Positions 49,739-58,326 are shown, counted from the first letter of the stretch. The stretch: 64,000 nt of DNA from Nonomuraea rhodomycinica (GCF_013363995.1 NZ_JABWGO010000012.1:124001-188000), one strand, 5' to 3'. The notes: generated from the sequence alone by a model not told the origin. Numbers and translations are program-made.

Positions 49739-50067
49739 GACGCGTACTTGAAGCAGCCGATGGTCACCGAAGCGGCGTCCGGCGTGTACGTCAGGTCACA
49801 CCGGCCGTCGGCCTTCGCGAAGATGCGCGGTACGGGGATCTGCCACCGCTCGCCGGCGGGGATCGTCACGGACCGGTCGCCGATCGGCAGTCCCTGGAAG
49901 GTGCCGGGCGTCGCCAGGACGACCGTGCGGGCCGCCGCGTTGCCGTTGAGAACCTCCAGGAAGATCTCGTCGCCGGCTGGGCACGTGTCGCCGCCGCCGG
50001 ACGCGGCGGCGAGCGTGATCGCCGCGCCTCCCGGCTGCATCACCTGCAGGGGTAGAGCCGCCATCAT
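49735..50067 (-). CDS. Phage head-tail region protein, beta-rich
   Basis: A 110-residue beta-rich protein (ALPLQVMQPGGAAITLAAASGGGDTCPAGDEIFLEVLNG, GRCDLTYTPDAASVTIGCF). The phrase on gene-intrinsic DEIFLEVLNG and NGNAAARTVVL resembles small decoration-like actinophage proteins. ATG 50067/50064 overlaps the previous stop as ATGA. Confidence 0.6.
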   Translation of the reverse strand: MMAALPLQVMQPGGAAITLAAASGGGDTCPAGDEIFLEVLNGNAAARTVVLATPGTFQGLPIGDRSVTIPAGERWQIPVPRIFAKADGRCDLTYTPDAASVTIGCFKYAS

Positions 50068-50492
50068 GAACCTCCGTTGATCAGGTAGAAGTCGGCGTCG
50101 ACCGAGAACGCGAACAGCTCGCTGTCCCCGGCCCGGTCGTCGATGAACTGCGGTCCCGTGATGTCGTCCACCACCAGGCAGACGGCGTCGCCCATCGCCG
50201 TGTGAGCGCCGGAGAGGGCGGCGAGCGCGTTGGCGTACGCCGTCGCAGCGGTCTCGGCGGCCTCTTCGGTGCCGGCATAGACGACGCCGGCGATGCGCGC
50301 CTGGTCGACGGCTTCCTCGGCGATGAGGGCGTCGGCTCCGTCGAGCCGGTGCAGGGTCAGGTAAGCGCCTTGGCCGGGCGAGCGTGGCCGGGCGCGGAAG
50401 GTGCCGAGGGCGAGGGGCCGGCCGGGGCCGGCGAGCGTGGGGTGCGCGTTGACCCAGGCGCGGATGGCGGTGACGGCGGTGACGCGGGCCAC
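50064..50492 (-). CDS. Tail terminator-like protein
   Basis: A 142-residue protein whose layout (RVTAVTAIRAWVNAHPTLAGPGRPLALGTFRARPRSPGQGAYLTLHRLDG, then an alpha/beta domain ending FAFSVDADFYLING) fits the tail completion/terminator family that caps the tail tube below the neck. Assignment by position and fold style. Confidence 0.65.
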   Translation of the reverse strand: MARVTAVTAIRAWVNAHPTLAGPGRPLALGTFRARPRSPGQGAYLTLHRLDGADALIAEEAVDQARIAGVVYAGTEEAAETAATAYANALAALSGAHTAMGDAVCLVVDDITGPQFIDDRAGDSELFAFSVDADFYLINGGS

Positions 50493-50494
50493 GG

Positions 50495-50947
50495 TCAGGC
50501 TCCGCGTAGCGCCCAGAGGGCGCGCCGCAGGTAGGCGTACGGTCGGGTGCCCGGGTGGTGGACGACCTTCGCGAAGTGGACGCGGCCGTCGCTACCGATC
50601 CAGCGCAGCCACCCGTCAGGGCGGCGCGGCCGGATGATGTGAGCCCGCGTGCCGACCTCCATGAACAGGCCGTACGGGGCGTTGTCGCGGGCGGTGCGGG
50701 CGGGTGAGGAGATGTCGGCGTAGACACCGATCAGGTCGCGTCCCCGGTCCCAACGGATCCGGGCCCGCATGTAGCCGGGCGGCCGGCCGGCTTCGATGTC
50801 GCCGGCGGGGGAGACGTTGGCGCGGCGTTTGGCGCCGCGGGTCACCGTGCGGGCGAGCTTGGCGATGTGCATCCCGACCGGCCCCTCGTACGACTTGAGG
50901 ACGCGGAAGACTTCGGGCTCGTTCCACACCCACCGGATGTCGGCCAC
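50495..50947 (-). CDS. HK97 gp10-like neck protein
   Basis: A 150-residue protein from GTG 50947, which has AGGAGG upstream. The pattern IAKLARTVTRGAKRRANVSPAGDIEAGRPPGYMRARIRWDR and YGLFMEVGTRAHIIRPRR is typical of HK97 gp10-type head-tail joining proteins. Confidence 0.75.
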   Translation of the reverse strand: MADIRWVWNEPEVFRVLKSYEGPVGMHIAKLARTVTRGAKRRANVSPAGDIEAGRPPGYMRARIRWDRGRDLIGVYADISSPARTARDNAPYGLFMEVGTRAHIIRPRRPDGWLRWIGSDGRVHFAKVVHHPGTRPYAYLRRALWALRGA

Positions 50948-50956
50948 GATCACCTC

Positions 50957-51406
50957 CTACAGGGGGTAGTCGCCGTACCAGGCCGGGCCGGGGAACGCAT
51001 AGACGGGCAGCAGAGAGCCCTCGGGGCCGGCGTTGGCGTCGTTGACAGCGTCGATCAGCCGCTGCAGCGCGTCCTTGGCGCGCCGGTCGAGCTGCTCGTA
51101 GACGCTGACGTCGGCCTGCCGGCCGGGGTAGGCGAGCTCGATGTCGGCCGCGGCCCGCAGCGCAGCGGCTTCGGAGGCGAGCGTGACCAGGTGTGGTGGG
51201 GCGGCGGGGATGGTGCCGCCGACCGCGGCGAGCACCTCGGCCACGGCCGCTGTGATCTGGCGGGTGGCCTGCTCGTTGGTCGGCGTCGTCTGCTGGTTGA
51301 ACGTGCCGAGCATGCTGTCGTCGCCGGCGGCTGCGGCGGATCGGGTGCGGGTGGGGATGTGGTCGGCCACCTGCTCAAGGCTCGGCGTCCACGACGGATC
51401 CGCCAC
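50957..51406 (-). CDS. Head-tail connector (adaptor) protein
   Basis: A 149-residue, mainly helical protein (WTPSLEQVADHIPTRTR, ATRQITAAVAEVLAAVGG, HLVTLASEAAALRAAADIELAYPGRQ), the pattern of gp6/gp15-type head-tail adaptors in actinophages. GTG 51406 with GGGAGG upstream. Confidence 0.75.
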   Translation of the reverse strand: MADPSWTPSLEQVADHIPTRTRSAAAAGDDSMLGTFNQQTTPTNEQATRQITAAVAEVLAAVGGTIPAAPPHLVTLASEAAALRAAADIELAYPGRQADVSVYEQLDRRAKDALQRLIDAVNDANAGPEGSLLPVYAFPGPAWYGDYPL

Positions 51407-51431
51407 GGTGACCTCCCTCTGCTGTTGTGGG

Positions 51432-51476
51432 GTGGCCCGGCCGGCGGTTACGGGGGGTCCCGCCGGGCCGGGCCAC
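51432..51476 (-). terminator. Strong hairpin inside the structural operon
   Basis: GTGGCCCGGCCGGCGG (51432-51447) pairs with CCGCCGGGCCGGGCCAC (51460-51476) with a single bulge. It lies three bases after the stop of the gene at 51480, so can act as an attenuator separating highly expressed capsid genes from connector genes. Confidence 0.65.
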
Positions 51477-51479
51477 GTG

Positions 51480-51857
51480 CTACTGCTGCCGGACGTACCG
51501 GTCGAGCAGCTCGTCGCGGGTGAGCGCGTCGAGCTCGGCACGGTCGCCACCCTGGGCGACGCCGTACTCGACGAGGTCGCCTTTCGACGACCGCGAGTTC
51601 ACCTTGGCCAGATGCTCCCCGCCCTCGGCCGGCGCTGGCTCGGTCTCGGACGAGCTGGTCTTGACCGGCGCTGGGACCGCAGCCTTCGGCTCGTCGAGGG
51701 CCTTGATGAGCTTCGAGTCGAGCAGGTGCTTGACCCGGTCGGCCGGGACACCGGCCGGCAGGATCGCGCCCTCGTAGAAGGTGGCGAGCATCTGCCCGGA
51801 CGCCGAGGCGACCGGGATGTGGGTCACGCACGGGGCGACCACCTGGTACTGCGTCAT
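51480..51857 (-). CDS. Small phage protein downstream of capsid
   Basis: A 125-residue protein (YQVVAPCVTHIPVASASGQMLATFYEGAILPAGVPADRVKHLLDSKLI, then a disordered Pro/Ser/Glu linker and helix DRAELDALTRDELLDRYVRQQ). No family named; the position between capsid and connectors is conserved in many actinophages. GGGGGG precedes ATG 51857. Confidence 0.65.
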   Translation of the reverse strand: MTQYQVVAPCVTHIPVASASGQMLATFYEGAILPAGVPADRVKHLLDSKLIKALDEPKAAVPAPVKTSSSETEPAPAEGGEHLAKVNSRSSKGDLVEYGVAQGGDRAELDALTRDELLDRYVRQQ

Positions 51858-51868
51858 GGTGTCCCCCC

Positions 51869-52795
51869 TCACGTACCGGTGATCTTGATTCCGGAGCTGG
51901 GCTCCTGGATCACCGGCACCGTCTTGCGGCGGCCCCACAGCTTCCAGCCGTCACGGTCCTCCTCGCGCACCGACTTAACCTGGATCGCCATGTCAGACAC
52001 GGTGTAGCCGGGCGCCGCGTCCTGCTCGTCGGCCATGCCGCCGAGCTGCTGCGTGTCGAAGATCCACACGTCGTCTGAGCCGCCCGGCATCGACGACAGC
52101 GGGGCGACGATCACCGTGAGGTCGTCCAGCACGTCGATCTTGCCGGTGTAGACGGGGTTGTCGGTGGTCTCCCGGCGGCGCAGGTTCGCGATCGTCGGAT
52201 CGGAGGCCATGAGCGCGTACTTGTTGGACGACATCAGGATGGCGTCCGGCATGTAGCCCATGTTCAGGTCCACGATGACGGCCTTGGCCTTCTCGATGTC
52301 GCGCAGGATCGTCGTCGCCGACGACCAGGCGCCGACCGCGGCGATCGTCTGCGTCACCGCGGACGCGATCGCCGACAGCGCGACCGAGTCGACCTGCTTG
52401 ATGACGGAGTTGACGGTCTTGCGCAGGTTCCGGTCGACGGCGTTGCCGGCGTACACGTTGCGCAGGATCTCCTCGTCCGTCATGAAGATGGCCTGGCCCC
52501 ACTTCTGGACCGCGGCGATCGCGGCGGCCCCGGACAGGGGCACGTCGAGGGGGTACTCGGAGCCGGGCGACACGGATTCGACGGGCCGGGCGTTGAGGAT
52601 CGGCTCCGACACCTCGTACAGGACGGCGCCGCCGTTGGAGCGGAACCGCTGGGTGAGGATCTGATCGGACACGAACCGCAGATCGGTGAAGGTGCGCAGT
52701 CGGCGCTGGATCTGCGTCGGCGACTGGAGGAGCCGGTGGATGGTGAGCAGGTCGCCCGAAAGGGTGGGCGGCGCCGCCGGGTAGCTACCAGGCAT
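51869..52795 (-). CDS. Major capsid protein
   Basis: A 308-residue protein following decoration and protease genes. The helix IQRRLRTFTDLRFVSDQILTQRF, EVSEPILNARPVESVSPGSEYPL, KWGQAIFMTDEEILRNVYAGNAVDRNLRKTVNSVIKQVD and PDAILMSSNKYALMASDPTIANL match the HK97-fold capsids of actinobacterial siphoviruses. GGAGA precedes ATG 52795. Confidence 0.88.
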   Translation of the reverse strand: MPGSYPAAPPTLSGDLLTIHRLLQSPTQIQRRLRTFTDLRFVSDQILTQRFRSNGGAVLYEVSEPILNARPVESVSPGSEYPLDVPLSGAAAIAAVQKWGQAIFMTDEEILRNVYAGNAVDRNLRKTVNSVIKQVDSVALSAIASAVTQTIAAVGAWSSATTILRDIEKAKAVIVDLNMGYMPDAILMSSNKYALMASDPTIANLRRRETTDNPVYTGKIDVLDDLTVIVAPLSSMPGGSDDVWIFDTQQLGGMADEQDAAPGYTVSDMAIQVKSVREEDRDGWKLWGRRKTVPVIQEPSSGIKITGT

Positions 52796-52816
52796 GTCCT
52801 GATCTCCTTTCGGGGG

Positions 52817-53197
52817 TTAGCGGCCGATCCACCGGCACTTGGCGGCGGAGGCGGCGGTGGACAGGGCGGTGCCGATGAGCGTGCCGGCGGCGGCCACAGT
52901 GGCGAGGGTGCCGGAGTCGACGCCGCCCGCCGTGGAGGAGGTGAGCGCGGCGCCGGCGGTGACACCGGCGGGGGTGGTGGACTCGTGGATGACGCCAGGG
53001 ATGGGCCACACGGTGACTCGGGTGCCGGAGGCGGCGTCGTGGGCGGCGACGCCGACGTAGGCGCCATTGGCTCCCGCGGTGGGGGCGACGGTGCCGACGC
53101 CGGAGGCGAACACGACCTGGCCGCCGGTGATGGCGGCGGACGCGGTCATGGAGAAGGGGGCGGCGCCGCCGGTGTAGACGGGCGTGTAGTCGGCCAT
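52817..53197 (-). CDS. Head decoration protein (DUF2190-like)
   Basis: A 126-residue Ala/Gly/Thr-rich beta protein (YTGGAAPFSMTASAAITGGQVVFASG, YVGVAAHDAASGTRVTVW, GVIHESTTPAGVTAGAALTSS) of the type often placed just before the capsid gene and thought to stabilise or decorate the shell. Confidence 0.75.
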   Translation of the reverse strand: MADYTPVYTGGAAPFSMTASAAITGGQVVFASGVGTVAPTAGANGAYVGVAAHDAASGTRVTVWPIPGVIHESTTPAGVTAGAALTSSTAGGVDSGTLATVAAAGTLIGTALSTAASAAKCRWIGR

Positions 53198-53199
53198 GA

Positions 53200-53685
53200 T
53201 CAGCCCGCCTTCCGGGAGAACAGGTGGTCGAACTCGGTGTCGGCGGTGAGGTCGTCGCCGCCGGGCTCGCCGAGGTCGGCCAGCGGAACGGTGCCCTCGG
53301 CCAGGTTGGCGAGGGTGTCGCGGGTGCCGTCGGGGTCGGCGTCCCAGAGACGCGCCCAGTGCTCGCGCCGCGCGGGCGGGAACTTGCCGGAGGCGATCGC
53401 GTCGTCGAGCACCCGGTCGCGGGCCTCGGTGCGCTGCTGGGCGCGGGCGGCGACGCCCTGGGCGGCGTCCTCGCGCAGCTGGTCGAGGGTGGCCTTGTCG
53501 ACGAGGACCGTGCCCTCGGGCAGGCGCGCGGCGACCGGCTCCGGCGCGGGCGCCGGCTCGGGGGTGTCGGGGTCGGCGCGCTCGGTCAGAGCCTCGTCGA
53601 GCGCGGCGAGCAGGGCGTCGTCGTCGAGCTCAGCGTCGGCGCCGATGCCGAGCCGCTCACGCAGGCCCTCGCTCAGAGTGGACAT
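53200..53685 (-). CDS. Nested scaffold protein from internal start
   Basis: An in-frame internal ATG at 53685 is preceded by AGGAGGAGG with about 6-7 bases spacing. It would give a 161-residue product starting with the residues STLSEGLRERLG and comprising exactly the charged, helical C-terminal part of the protease gene. This matches the lambda C/Nu3 arrangement, where scaffold is made from a start inside the protease gene. Read from the sequence; expression is inferred. Confidence 0.65.
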   Translation of the reverse strand: MSTLSEGLRERLGIGADAELDDDALLAALDEALTERADPDTPEPAPAPEPVAARLPEGTVLVDKATLDQLREDAAQGVAARAQQRTEARDRVLDDAIASGKFPPARREHWARLWDADPDGTRDTLANLAEGTVPLADLGEPGGDDLTADTEFDHLFSRKAG

Positions 53686-54411
53686 GGAGTCCTCCTCCTG
53701 ATCGGTTATTGCGGGCCCCGCGGCCGGCTCGGCCGGGGGAGTCTGGGCGGTCGCAGTGGCTACGACCGGGGCCGGCGCGGACTCGCGGCCGGCGTAGCGG
53801 AACACGGACAGGTCCCACGAGTTGGTGGCGGAAGGCTCGTCCTCGCGGCGGGCCGCGACCTCGTCGGCCAGCCCGGCGGCGACCGCCTCCTCGGCGGTGA
53901 ACCACGTTTCGGCGGCCATCCGCTCGCGCCACTCTGCGACTGTGCCGCCCGCGCGGGCGGCGTACACGGCGGCGATGTTGTCGGACTGCCGGTCCAGCAT
54001 GTCGGCCATGCTCCGCATGTCGGAGGCGTCGCCGACGCACAGGCCGCTGGCGTCGTGGATCATCATCTGCGAGTGCGGTTGCATCACCACTCGGTCGGCG
54101 CCCATCGCGATGACGGAGGCGATGGACGCGGCGAGCGACACCACGTGGGCGGTGACCTTCGCGGGGTGGGCGCGCAGCGTGTTCATGATGGCCACGCCGT
54201 CGAACACGTCGCCGCCGGGCGAGTTCAACCGGAGGGTGATCTCGGAGGCGGTGACCTGCTTCAACTCCTGGATGAAGTCGGCGGCGCTGGTGCCCCACCA
54301 GCCGATCTCGTCGAAGATGACGACTTCTGCGGCCCCGTCCGCGAGGTTGCGGATCTGGTACCAGCGGTCGGTACCGGTGCGCGCTTGGGGGCGCGCCGTC
54401 TTCTGCCTCAC
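53200..54411 (-). CDS. ClpP-type head maturation protease with scaffold C-terminus
   Basis: A 403-residue protein. Residues about 15-195 are a ClpP/S49-like protease: LRLNSPGGDVFDGVAIMNTL, catalytic Ser in SLAASIASVIAMGAD, catalytic His in MMIHDASGLCVG. Residues about 240-403 are charged and helical, like a scaffolding protein, and start at an internal methionine with its own ribosome-binding site (see next entry). It processes capsid and scaffold during prohead assembly. Confidence 0.9.
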   Translation of the reverse strand: MRQKTARPQARTGTDRWYQIRNLADGAAEVVIFDEIGWWGTSAADFIQELKQVTASEITLRLNSPGGDVFDGVAIMNTLRAHPAKVTAHVVSLAASIASVIAMGADRVVMQPHSQMMIHDASGLCVGDASDMRSMADMLDRQSDNIAAVYAARAGGTVAEWRERMAAETWFTAEEAVAAGLADEVAARREDEPSATNSWDLSVFRYAGRESAPAPVVATATAQTPPAEPAAGPAITDQEEDSMSTLSEGLRERLGIGADAELDDDALLAALDEALTERADPDTPEPAPAPEPVAARLPEGTVLVDKATLDQLREDAAQGVAARAQQRTEARDRVLDDAIASGKFPPARREHWARLWDADPDGTRDTLANLAEGTVPLADLGEPGGDDLTADTEFDHLFSRKAG

Positions 54412-54420
54412 CGGGGTCTC

Positions 54421-56499
54421 CTAGTCGTTCCAGAGGGCGAACACGGTGCCTCGGCACCTCACGCCGCCCTGGCAGTGGATGTAGCTGCCGTTGCCGTACG
54501 CGGCCCGGGCCGCGTCCAGGTCGTCGAACTCGACCCCGTCGACGTCTCGGCAGGGCCCGCAGGTGGCGGTGTCGAGCACCTCGCTGGCGACGTAGCGGGC
54601 GGCAGGCGCGGCGTCGAGCACCGCGAACCGGCCGGACGCCTGCGCCTGCGACAGAGCCGACCCGAGCTGATCCCGCAGGAAGCGGTCGGACAGGCCGGCC
54701 AGGAACGCCAGCACCGCGGCGGCCACCGCGGTGGCGACCGCGCCCGGCACGGCCAGGCGCAGAGCTTCCCGGGCGGCGGCGCCGGCCAGCCAGGCGGCGA
54801 GCAGGGCGGCGATGACGGCGGCGACCGCGCCGAGCGCCTCCTCGTCCGGCTGCGCCGGCTCCACGGTGACGCCCTGGGATGCTGCCTCGTCGGCCATCTG
54901 CTGGGCTGACAGCGCGGCGAGCGCGACCATGGCGGCGGTGAGCAGCGCCGCCGCGGCCGTGCTGTCGAGGGTCAGGTGGGCGAGTTGGTCGAGGTCGTCG
55001 TCGGCGATGGCCTGCTCGATCTGGTCGGCGAGGTCGTCCCGCCACCCCTCTGCCACGTCCTGCCAGTCGTTCACCAGCGCGTCGAGGGCGTCCTGCCACG
55101 TCTGCTGGATCGCGGCCGGGTCCATGCCGGAGGAGTCCTCGGCGAGCGTCAGCTGGCGTCGGACACCCTCCTGGTCGGCGGCGGCCCGCACCTGCCGGGC
55201 GCGCCCTGTACGCCGCCTGTGGCGGGCCTGCGGCGCCGGGGCGGGTTCGGGGGTCGGCTCCGGCGCGGGAGGCGGCGGGAGCGCCGCGGTCGCCCGCTCC
55301 GGTAGCCGCCACGCCTTGCGGACGTACGCCTCCAGCTCGGGGTCGGGGTTGATGGCGCCGGCCCGCAGCAGCATGTCGAGCGCCTCGGCGGTGACCTCCT
55401 GGCGGGAGCCGACGTCCTGGACGACGATCCGCGGGGCGGGCTCCTCCTCACCGAAGTTGTAGTCGACGAGCTGGGCGACGATGCCGGCCATGCCGGGCTG
55501 TCCGGAGGTGGCGGTGTCGGCGATCTCCTCGGCGACCGCCTGCAGCGACAGGAGGAACAGGTCGAGGAAGCTGTCGCCGAGCGCGCGGGAGCCGTTGGAC
55601 GTGTCGCCCAGGTCCATCAGCCCGGCCAGCGCCTGGCGGCTCATCTGCTGGTCGAGGTAGTGGATGAACGCCATGGCGTCCGGCGCGGAGCCGGTCATGC
55701 CGGTGATGTTCAACTTGAAGCCGTTCGGCAGGCCGACGCCGGACTGGTCGCCCACCCGCATCGCGCTGGCGAGCCGCTGAGCCTCCGCGACCTGGACGGG
55801 AGTAGCGCCGGGCGGTGCTTCCACGTTGGGGACGCCCATCCCGAACCGGCGGATCGACGTTGCGTGGACGCGCCAGATTTCGTGCTTGAGCAGCCAAGCG
55901 CCGTAGGCGGCGCGCATGATGCTGCGGCCTGCCCAGTTCGCGCCTTCCCGCTCGTGGACGTACCAGACGAGCCGTTCGGCCGGGATCGGTGGGCTGATCG
56001 GGGCGAGGTCCTGCTGGATCGTCTTGATGGTGCCGTCGCGGTGCAGGTTGATGGCGCCGATCGTGTGCGGCAGCCGCTCGCCGAGGTTGACGAGCCGGGC
56101 CCGGCCGTCGCGGATCTCATACCGGCGTTCGAACGGCGCGAACCCGTACGTGAGGCTGAGCAGAGCGAGGCGGAGGTGGTCGGCCCAGCGGACGCCGCGC
56201 CGCCGCGCCGGGCCGGGCTCCGTGTCGGCGCCCAGGATGGGCAGACCGAGGTCGTCGGCCACCAGCGCTACGACCTCGTCGCGGCAGCCGGCCGGGTCGA
56301 TCGCCCAGGTGGCGCGGCGGATGGGCAGGGTGTAGGCGGCGAGGACGGCGGTGAGCTGGGGGTCGTGCCGCATCCGTGCGTAGGTCTGGACGGACTGGGG
56401 CCAGATCAGGTCGGGGATCTGCTCGAGCCAGTCGCCGAGCCATAGCCCGTAGTGCTGCTCGAGGTGGCCGATGTCCTGGGTGGGGGCGCTGATAGTCAT
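54421..56499 (-). CDS. Portal protein with C-terminal MuF-like domain
   Basis: A 692-residue fusion. Residues 1-430 are a DUF935-type portal (IPDLIWPQSVQTYARMRHDPQLTAVLAAYTLPIRRATWAIDPAGC, MRVGDQSGVGLPNGFKL). A Pro-rich linker leads to a helical region, and the end (about 640-692: SEVLDTATCGPCRDVDGVEF ... YIHCQGGVRCRGTVFALW) has the cysteine-rich MuF/head-morphogenesis motif. In many phages the two are separate genes. ATG 56499; the gap to terminase is 10 bp. Confidence 0.85.
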   Translation of the reverse strand: MTISAPTQDIGHLEQHYGLWLGDWLEQIPDLIWPQSVQTYARMRHDPQLTAVLAAYTLPIRRATWAIDPAGCRDEVVALVADDLGLPILGADTEPGPARRRGVRWADHLRLALLSLTYGFAPFERRYEIRDGRARLVNLGERLPHTIGAINLHRDGTIKTIQQDLAPISPPIPAERLVWYVHEREGANWAGRSIMRAAYGAWLLKHEIWRVHATSIRRFGMGVPNVEAPPGATPVQVAEAQRLASAMRVGDQSGVGLPNGFKLNITGMTGSAPDAMAFIHYLDQQMSRQALAGLMDLGDTSNGSRALGDSFLDLFLLSLQAVAEEIADTATSGQPGMAGIVAQLVDYNFGEEEPAPRIVVQDVGSRQEVTAEALDMLLRAGAINPDPELEAYVRKAWRLPERATAALPPPPAPEPTPEPAPAPQARHRRRTGRARQVRAAADQEGVRRQLTLAEDSSGMDPAAIQQTWQDALDALVNDWQDVAEGWRDDLADQIEQAIADDDLDQLAHLTLDSTAAAALLTAAMVALAALSAQQMADEAASQGVTVEPAQPDEEALGAVAAVIAALLAAWLAGAAAREALRLAVPGAVATAVAAAVLAFLAGLSDRFLRDQLGSALSQAQASGRFAVLDAAPAARYVASEVLDTATCGPCRDVDGVEFDDLDAARAAYGNGSYIHCQGGVRCRGTVFALWND

Positions 56500-56509
56500 G
56501 TCACCCCGC

Positions 56510-58045
56510 TCAGTAGTTGATGCTCATCAGGTCGAGGCCGGTGTTGCCGCCGGTCGCCGCGGCGTATGCCTGCCCGATCACGTCATCCGCGGAGGTCGCA
56601 GCGCGGCGGGCGTCCACCTGGGCGGCGGACTCCATCGGCAGCCAGTGCGCGCCCGCCACCCGCGCCGCGTACGCGACGACATCGACGACGTCGTCGTGGG
56701 CTGCGTTCGGGAAGGCGAGCAGCTCGTCCCGCCAGTCCGCGAACTGCGGAAACGCCGTCTCGGGCGGGAACCACAGGCGGCCGGAGTCGGCCCGGGCGGT
56801 CGCCGGCAGCGCCCTGGTGACCTTGTCGGTGTCGGCGTGCAGCTCCTGCACGGGGACGCCGTCGCGGCCCGCCTCGTAGACCAGCGTGGTGCCGAACATG
56901 CGCGACTCGACGAACACGACGTCGGCGGACCAGCGCTCCCGGAGCGCGCGGACGGCGGGCCAGTGCCCGGCCGGGTCCATCCGCTCCCGGATGCCGTCGA
57001 GCATGATGAGGTCGCCGTCCACGCCGATCGCCCACACCGCCGCGACCGTGTAGTCGGCCGACGTCTTGGTGGACGCGGCGAGGTCGACGGTGAGGAACCG
57101 CCAGCAGTCCCGCAGGTCCACGACCCGCCCGTCGAGCAGCAGCCGCTCGTCGGCGCCGCGCGTCCAGTGCCGCAGCCCGGAGCGCTTGAACAAGCCGCCA
57201 TCGGCCGGTGCCGGGCGCTGCTGGTAGAGGGCGGCCCACACGTACTCGCCGACATCCTTGCGGATCTTCGCCCAGTCGCGGGCGCCGCGCGCCGACCGCA
57301 TCGCCTCACCCGGCGCCCGGCCGAGCGGGTCCTCATCGGACTCGGCCAGCGCCGGGATCGACACGACCTTCCACCGGTCCGGGTCCTGCTCCAGCAGCCG
57401 GCCGGCCAGGTCGTTCTCGTGCCAGCGGGTCTGCACCAGCACCACCCGGGATCCAGGCCCGAGCCGGGGCACGGCGACGGCCTGCCAGAACCGCCACGCC
57501 CGCTCCCTGTAGACCGCGCTCTGCGCCTGCTCCAGGTCCTTGATCGGGTCGTCGATCACCATCACGTCGACCGGCTTGCCGGTGAGCGCACCCGCGACGC
57601 CGACACAGTAGACGCCGCCCTTGCGCCCGTCGATCTGCCAGCGCCCGGCGGCCCGGGAGTCGGCGCGCAGCCGCAGCCCGAGATCCACGGAGCCGTCGGT
57701 GCCGTCGAAGCTCTGGGCGTCGAGCTTGATGTCGGAGCCCCAGCGGCGGGCCATCTCGTCCGCGTACGACACGATGGCGACCCGTAGGTCGGGGTCGGTG
57801 GTGAGCAGCCATTCCACGAACCGGTGCGAGACCCGCACCGACTTGCCCTCCTGGGGCGGCATGAACACCATGAGCCGGTCGATGTCACGGTCGGCGAGCG
57901 CGACGAGGTGCCGGTCGATGACATCCAGCGCGGGCGTCTGGACGGTGGTGGGGTCGAGGGCGGCGGCAAGCTGGCCGGGGGTGGCCCAGCGTCGGGGCCG
58001 CGGCTGGAAGTGCCGGGCCGCCACCTCCCACGGCGTGATGGTCAT
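56510..58045 (-). CDS. Terminase large subunit
   Basis: A 511-residue packaging motor. ATPase domain: Walker A-like MPPQEGKS (about 62-69), Walker B VMVIDDP (about 160) and QTRWHENDLAGRLLEQ. C-terminal nuclease domain: FLTVDLAASTKTSADYT (about 318) and NAAHDDVVDVVAYA (about 470) supply the metal-binding acidic residues. ATG 58045 overlaps the previous stop as ATGA. No clear small terminase is next to it; the upstream neighbour is a 94-residue beta-rich protein. Confidence 0.92.
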   Translation of the reverse strand: MTITPWEVAARHFQPRPRRWATPGQLAAALDPTTVQTPALDVIDRHLVALADRDIDRLMVFMPPQEGKSVRVSHRFVEWLLTTDPDLRVAIVSYADEMARRWGSDIKLDAQSFDGTDGSVDLGLRLRADSRAAGRWQIDGRKGGVYCVGVAGALTGKPVDVMVIDDPIKDLEQAQSAVYRERAWRFWQAVAVPRLGPGSRVVLVQTRWHENDLAGRLLEQDPDRWKVVSIPALAESDEDPLGRAPGEAMRSARGARDWAKIRKDVGEYVWAALYQQRPAPADGGLFKRSGLRHWTRGADERLLLDGRVVDLRDCWRFLTVDLAASTKTSADYTVAAVWAIGVDGDLIMLDGIRERMDPAGHWPAVRALRERWSADVVFVESRMFGTTLVYEAGRDGVPVQELHADTDKVTRALPATARADSGRLWFPPETAFPQFADWRDELLAFPNAAHDDVVDVVAYAARVAGAHWLPMESAAQVDARRAATSADDVIGQAYAAATGGNTGLDLMSINY

Positions 58046-58326
58046 GGCCCGCCGACCGTGAGGATCCCCGACCGGCGTACCGGACGCTCAGCGCCCGCGG
58101 TCAGCCGCGTCCACACCACGTAGGCGCCCGGCGCCAGCGCGACGGGGGTGCCGGCGCCGATGAGCAGGACCGCCTCGGCGCCTTCCCAGGTCGCGGGGTG
58201 GTAGTCGTCGTCGCCGGGTTCCCCATCAGCGACGGGCACGATGGCGATCTCGACCGGGAAGCTGGTCAGGTCCTGCAGGTAGGGGACGTGCAGTTCTTCC
58301 GTGGAGGTGGCGGGCATGTACGGCAT
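58042..58326 (-). CDS. Small beta-sandwich-like phage protein, copy 2
   Basis: A 94-residue protein that aligns along its length with the 94-residue gene at 59965 (STEELHVPY.. TWEGAEAVLLIGAGTPVALAPGAYVVWTRLTAGAERPV versus SVEYLKVPI.. IWLGTNAAVLIGPGATIPLSEGTYRVWVKISASPETPV). It looks like a short Ig-like decoration domain. ATG 58326 overlaps the previous stop. Confidence 0.65.
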   Translation of the reverse strand: MPYMPATSTEELHVPYLQDLTSFPVEIAIVPVADGEPGDDDYHPATWEGAEAVLLIGAGTPVALAPGAYVVWTRLTAGAERPVRRSGILTVGGP

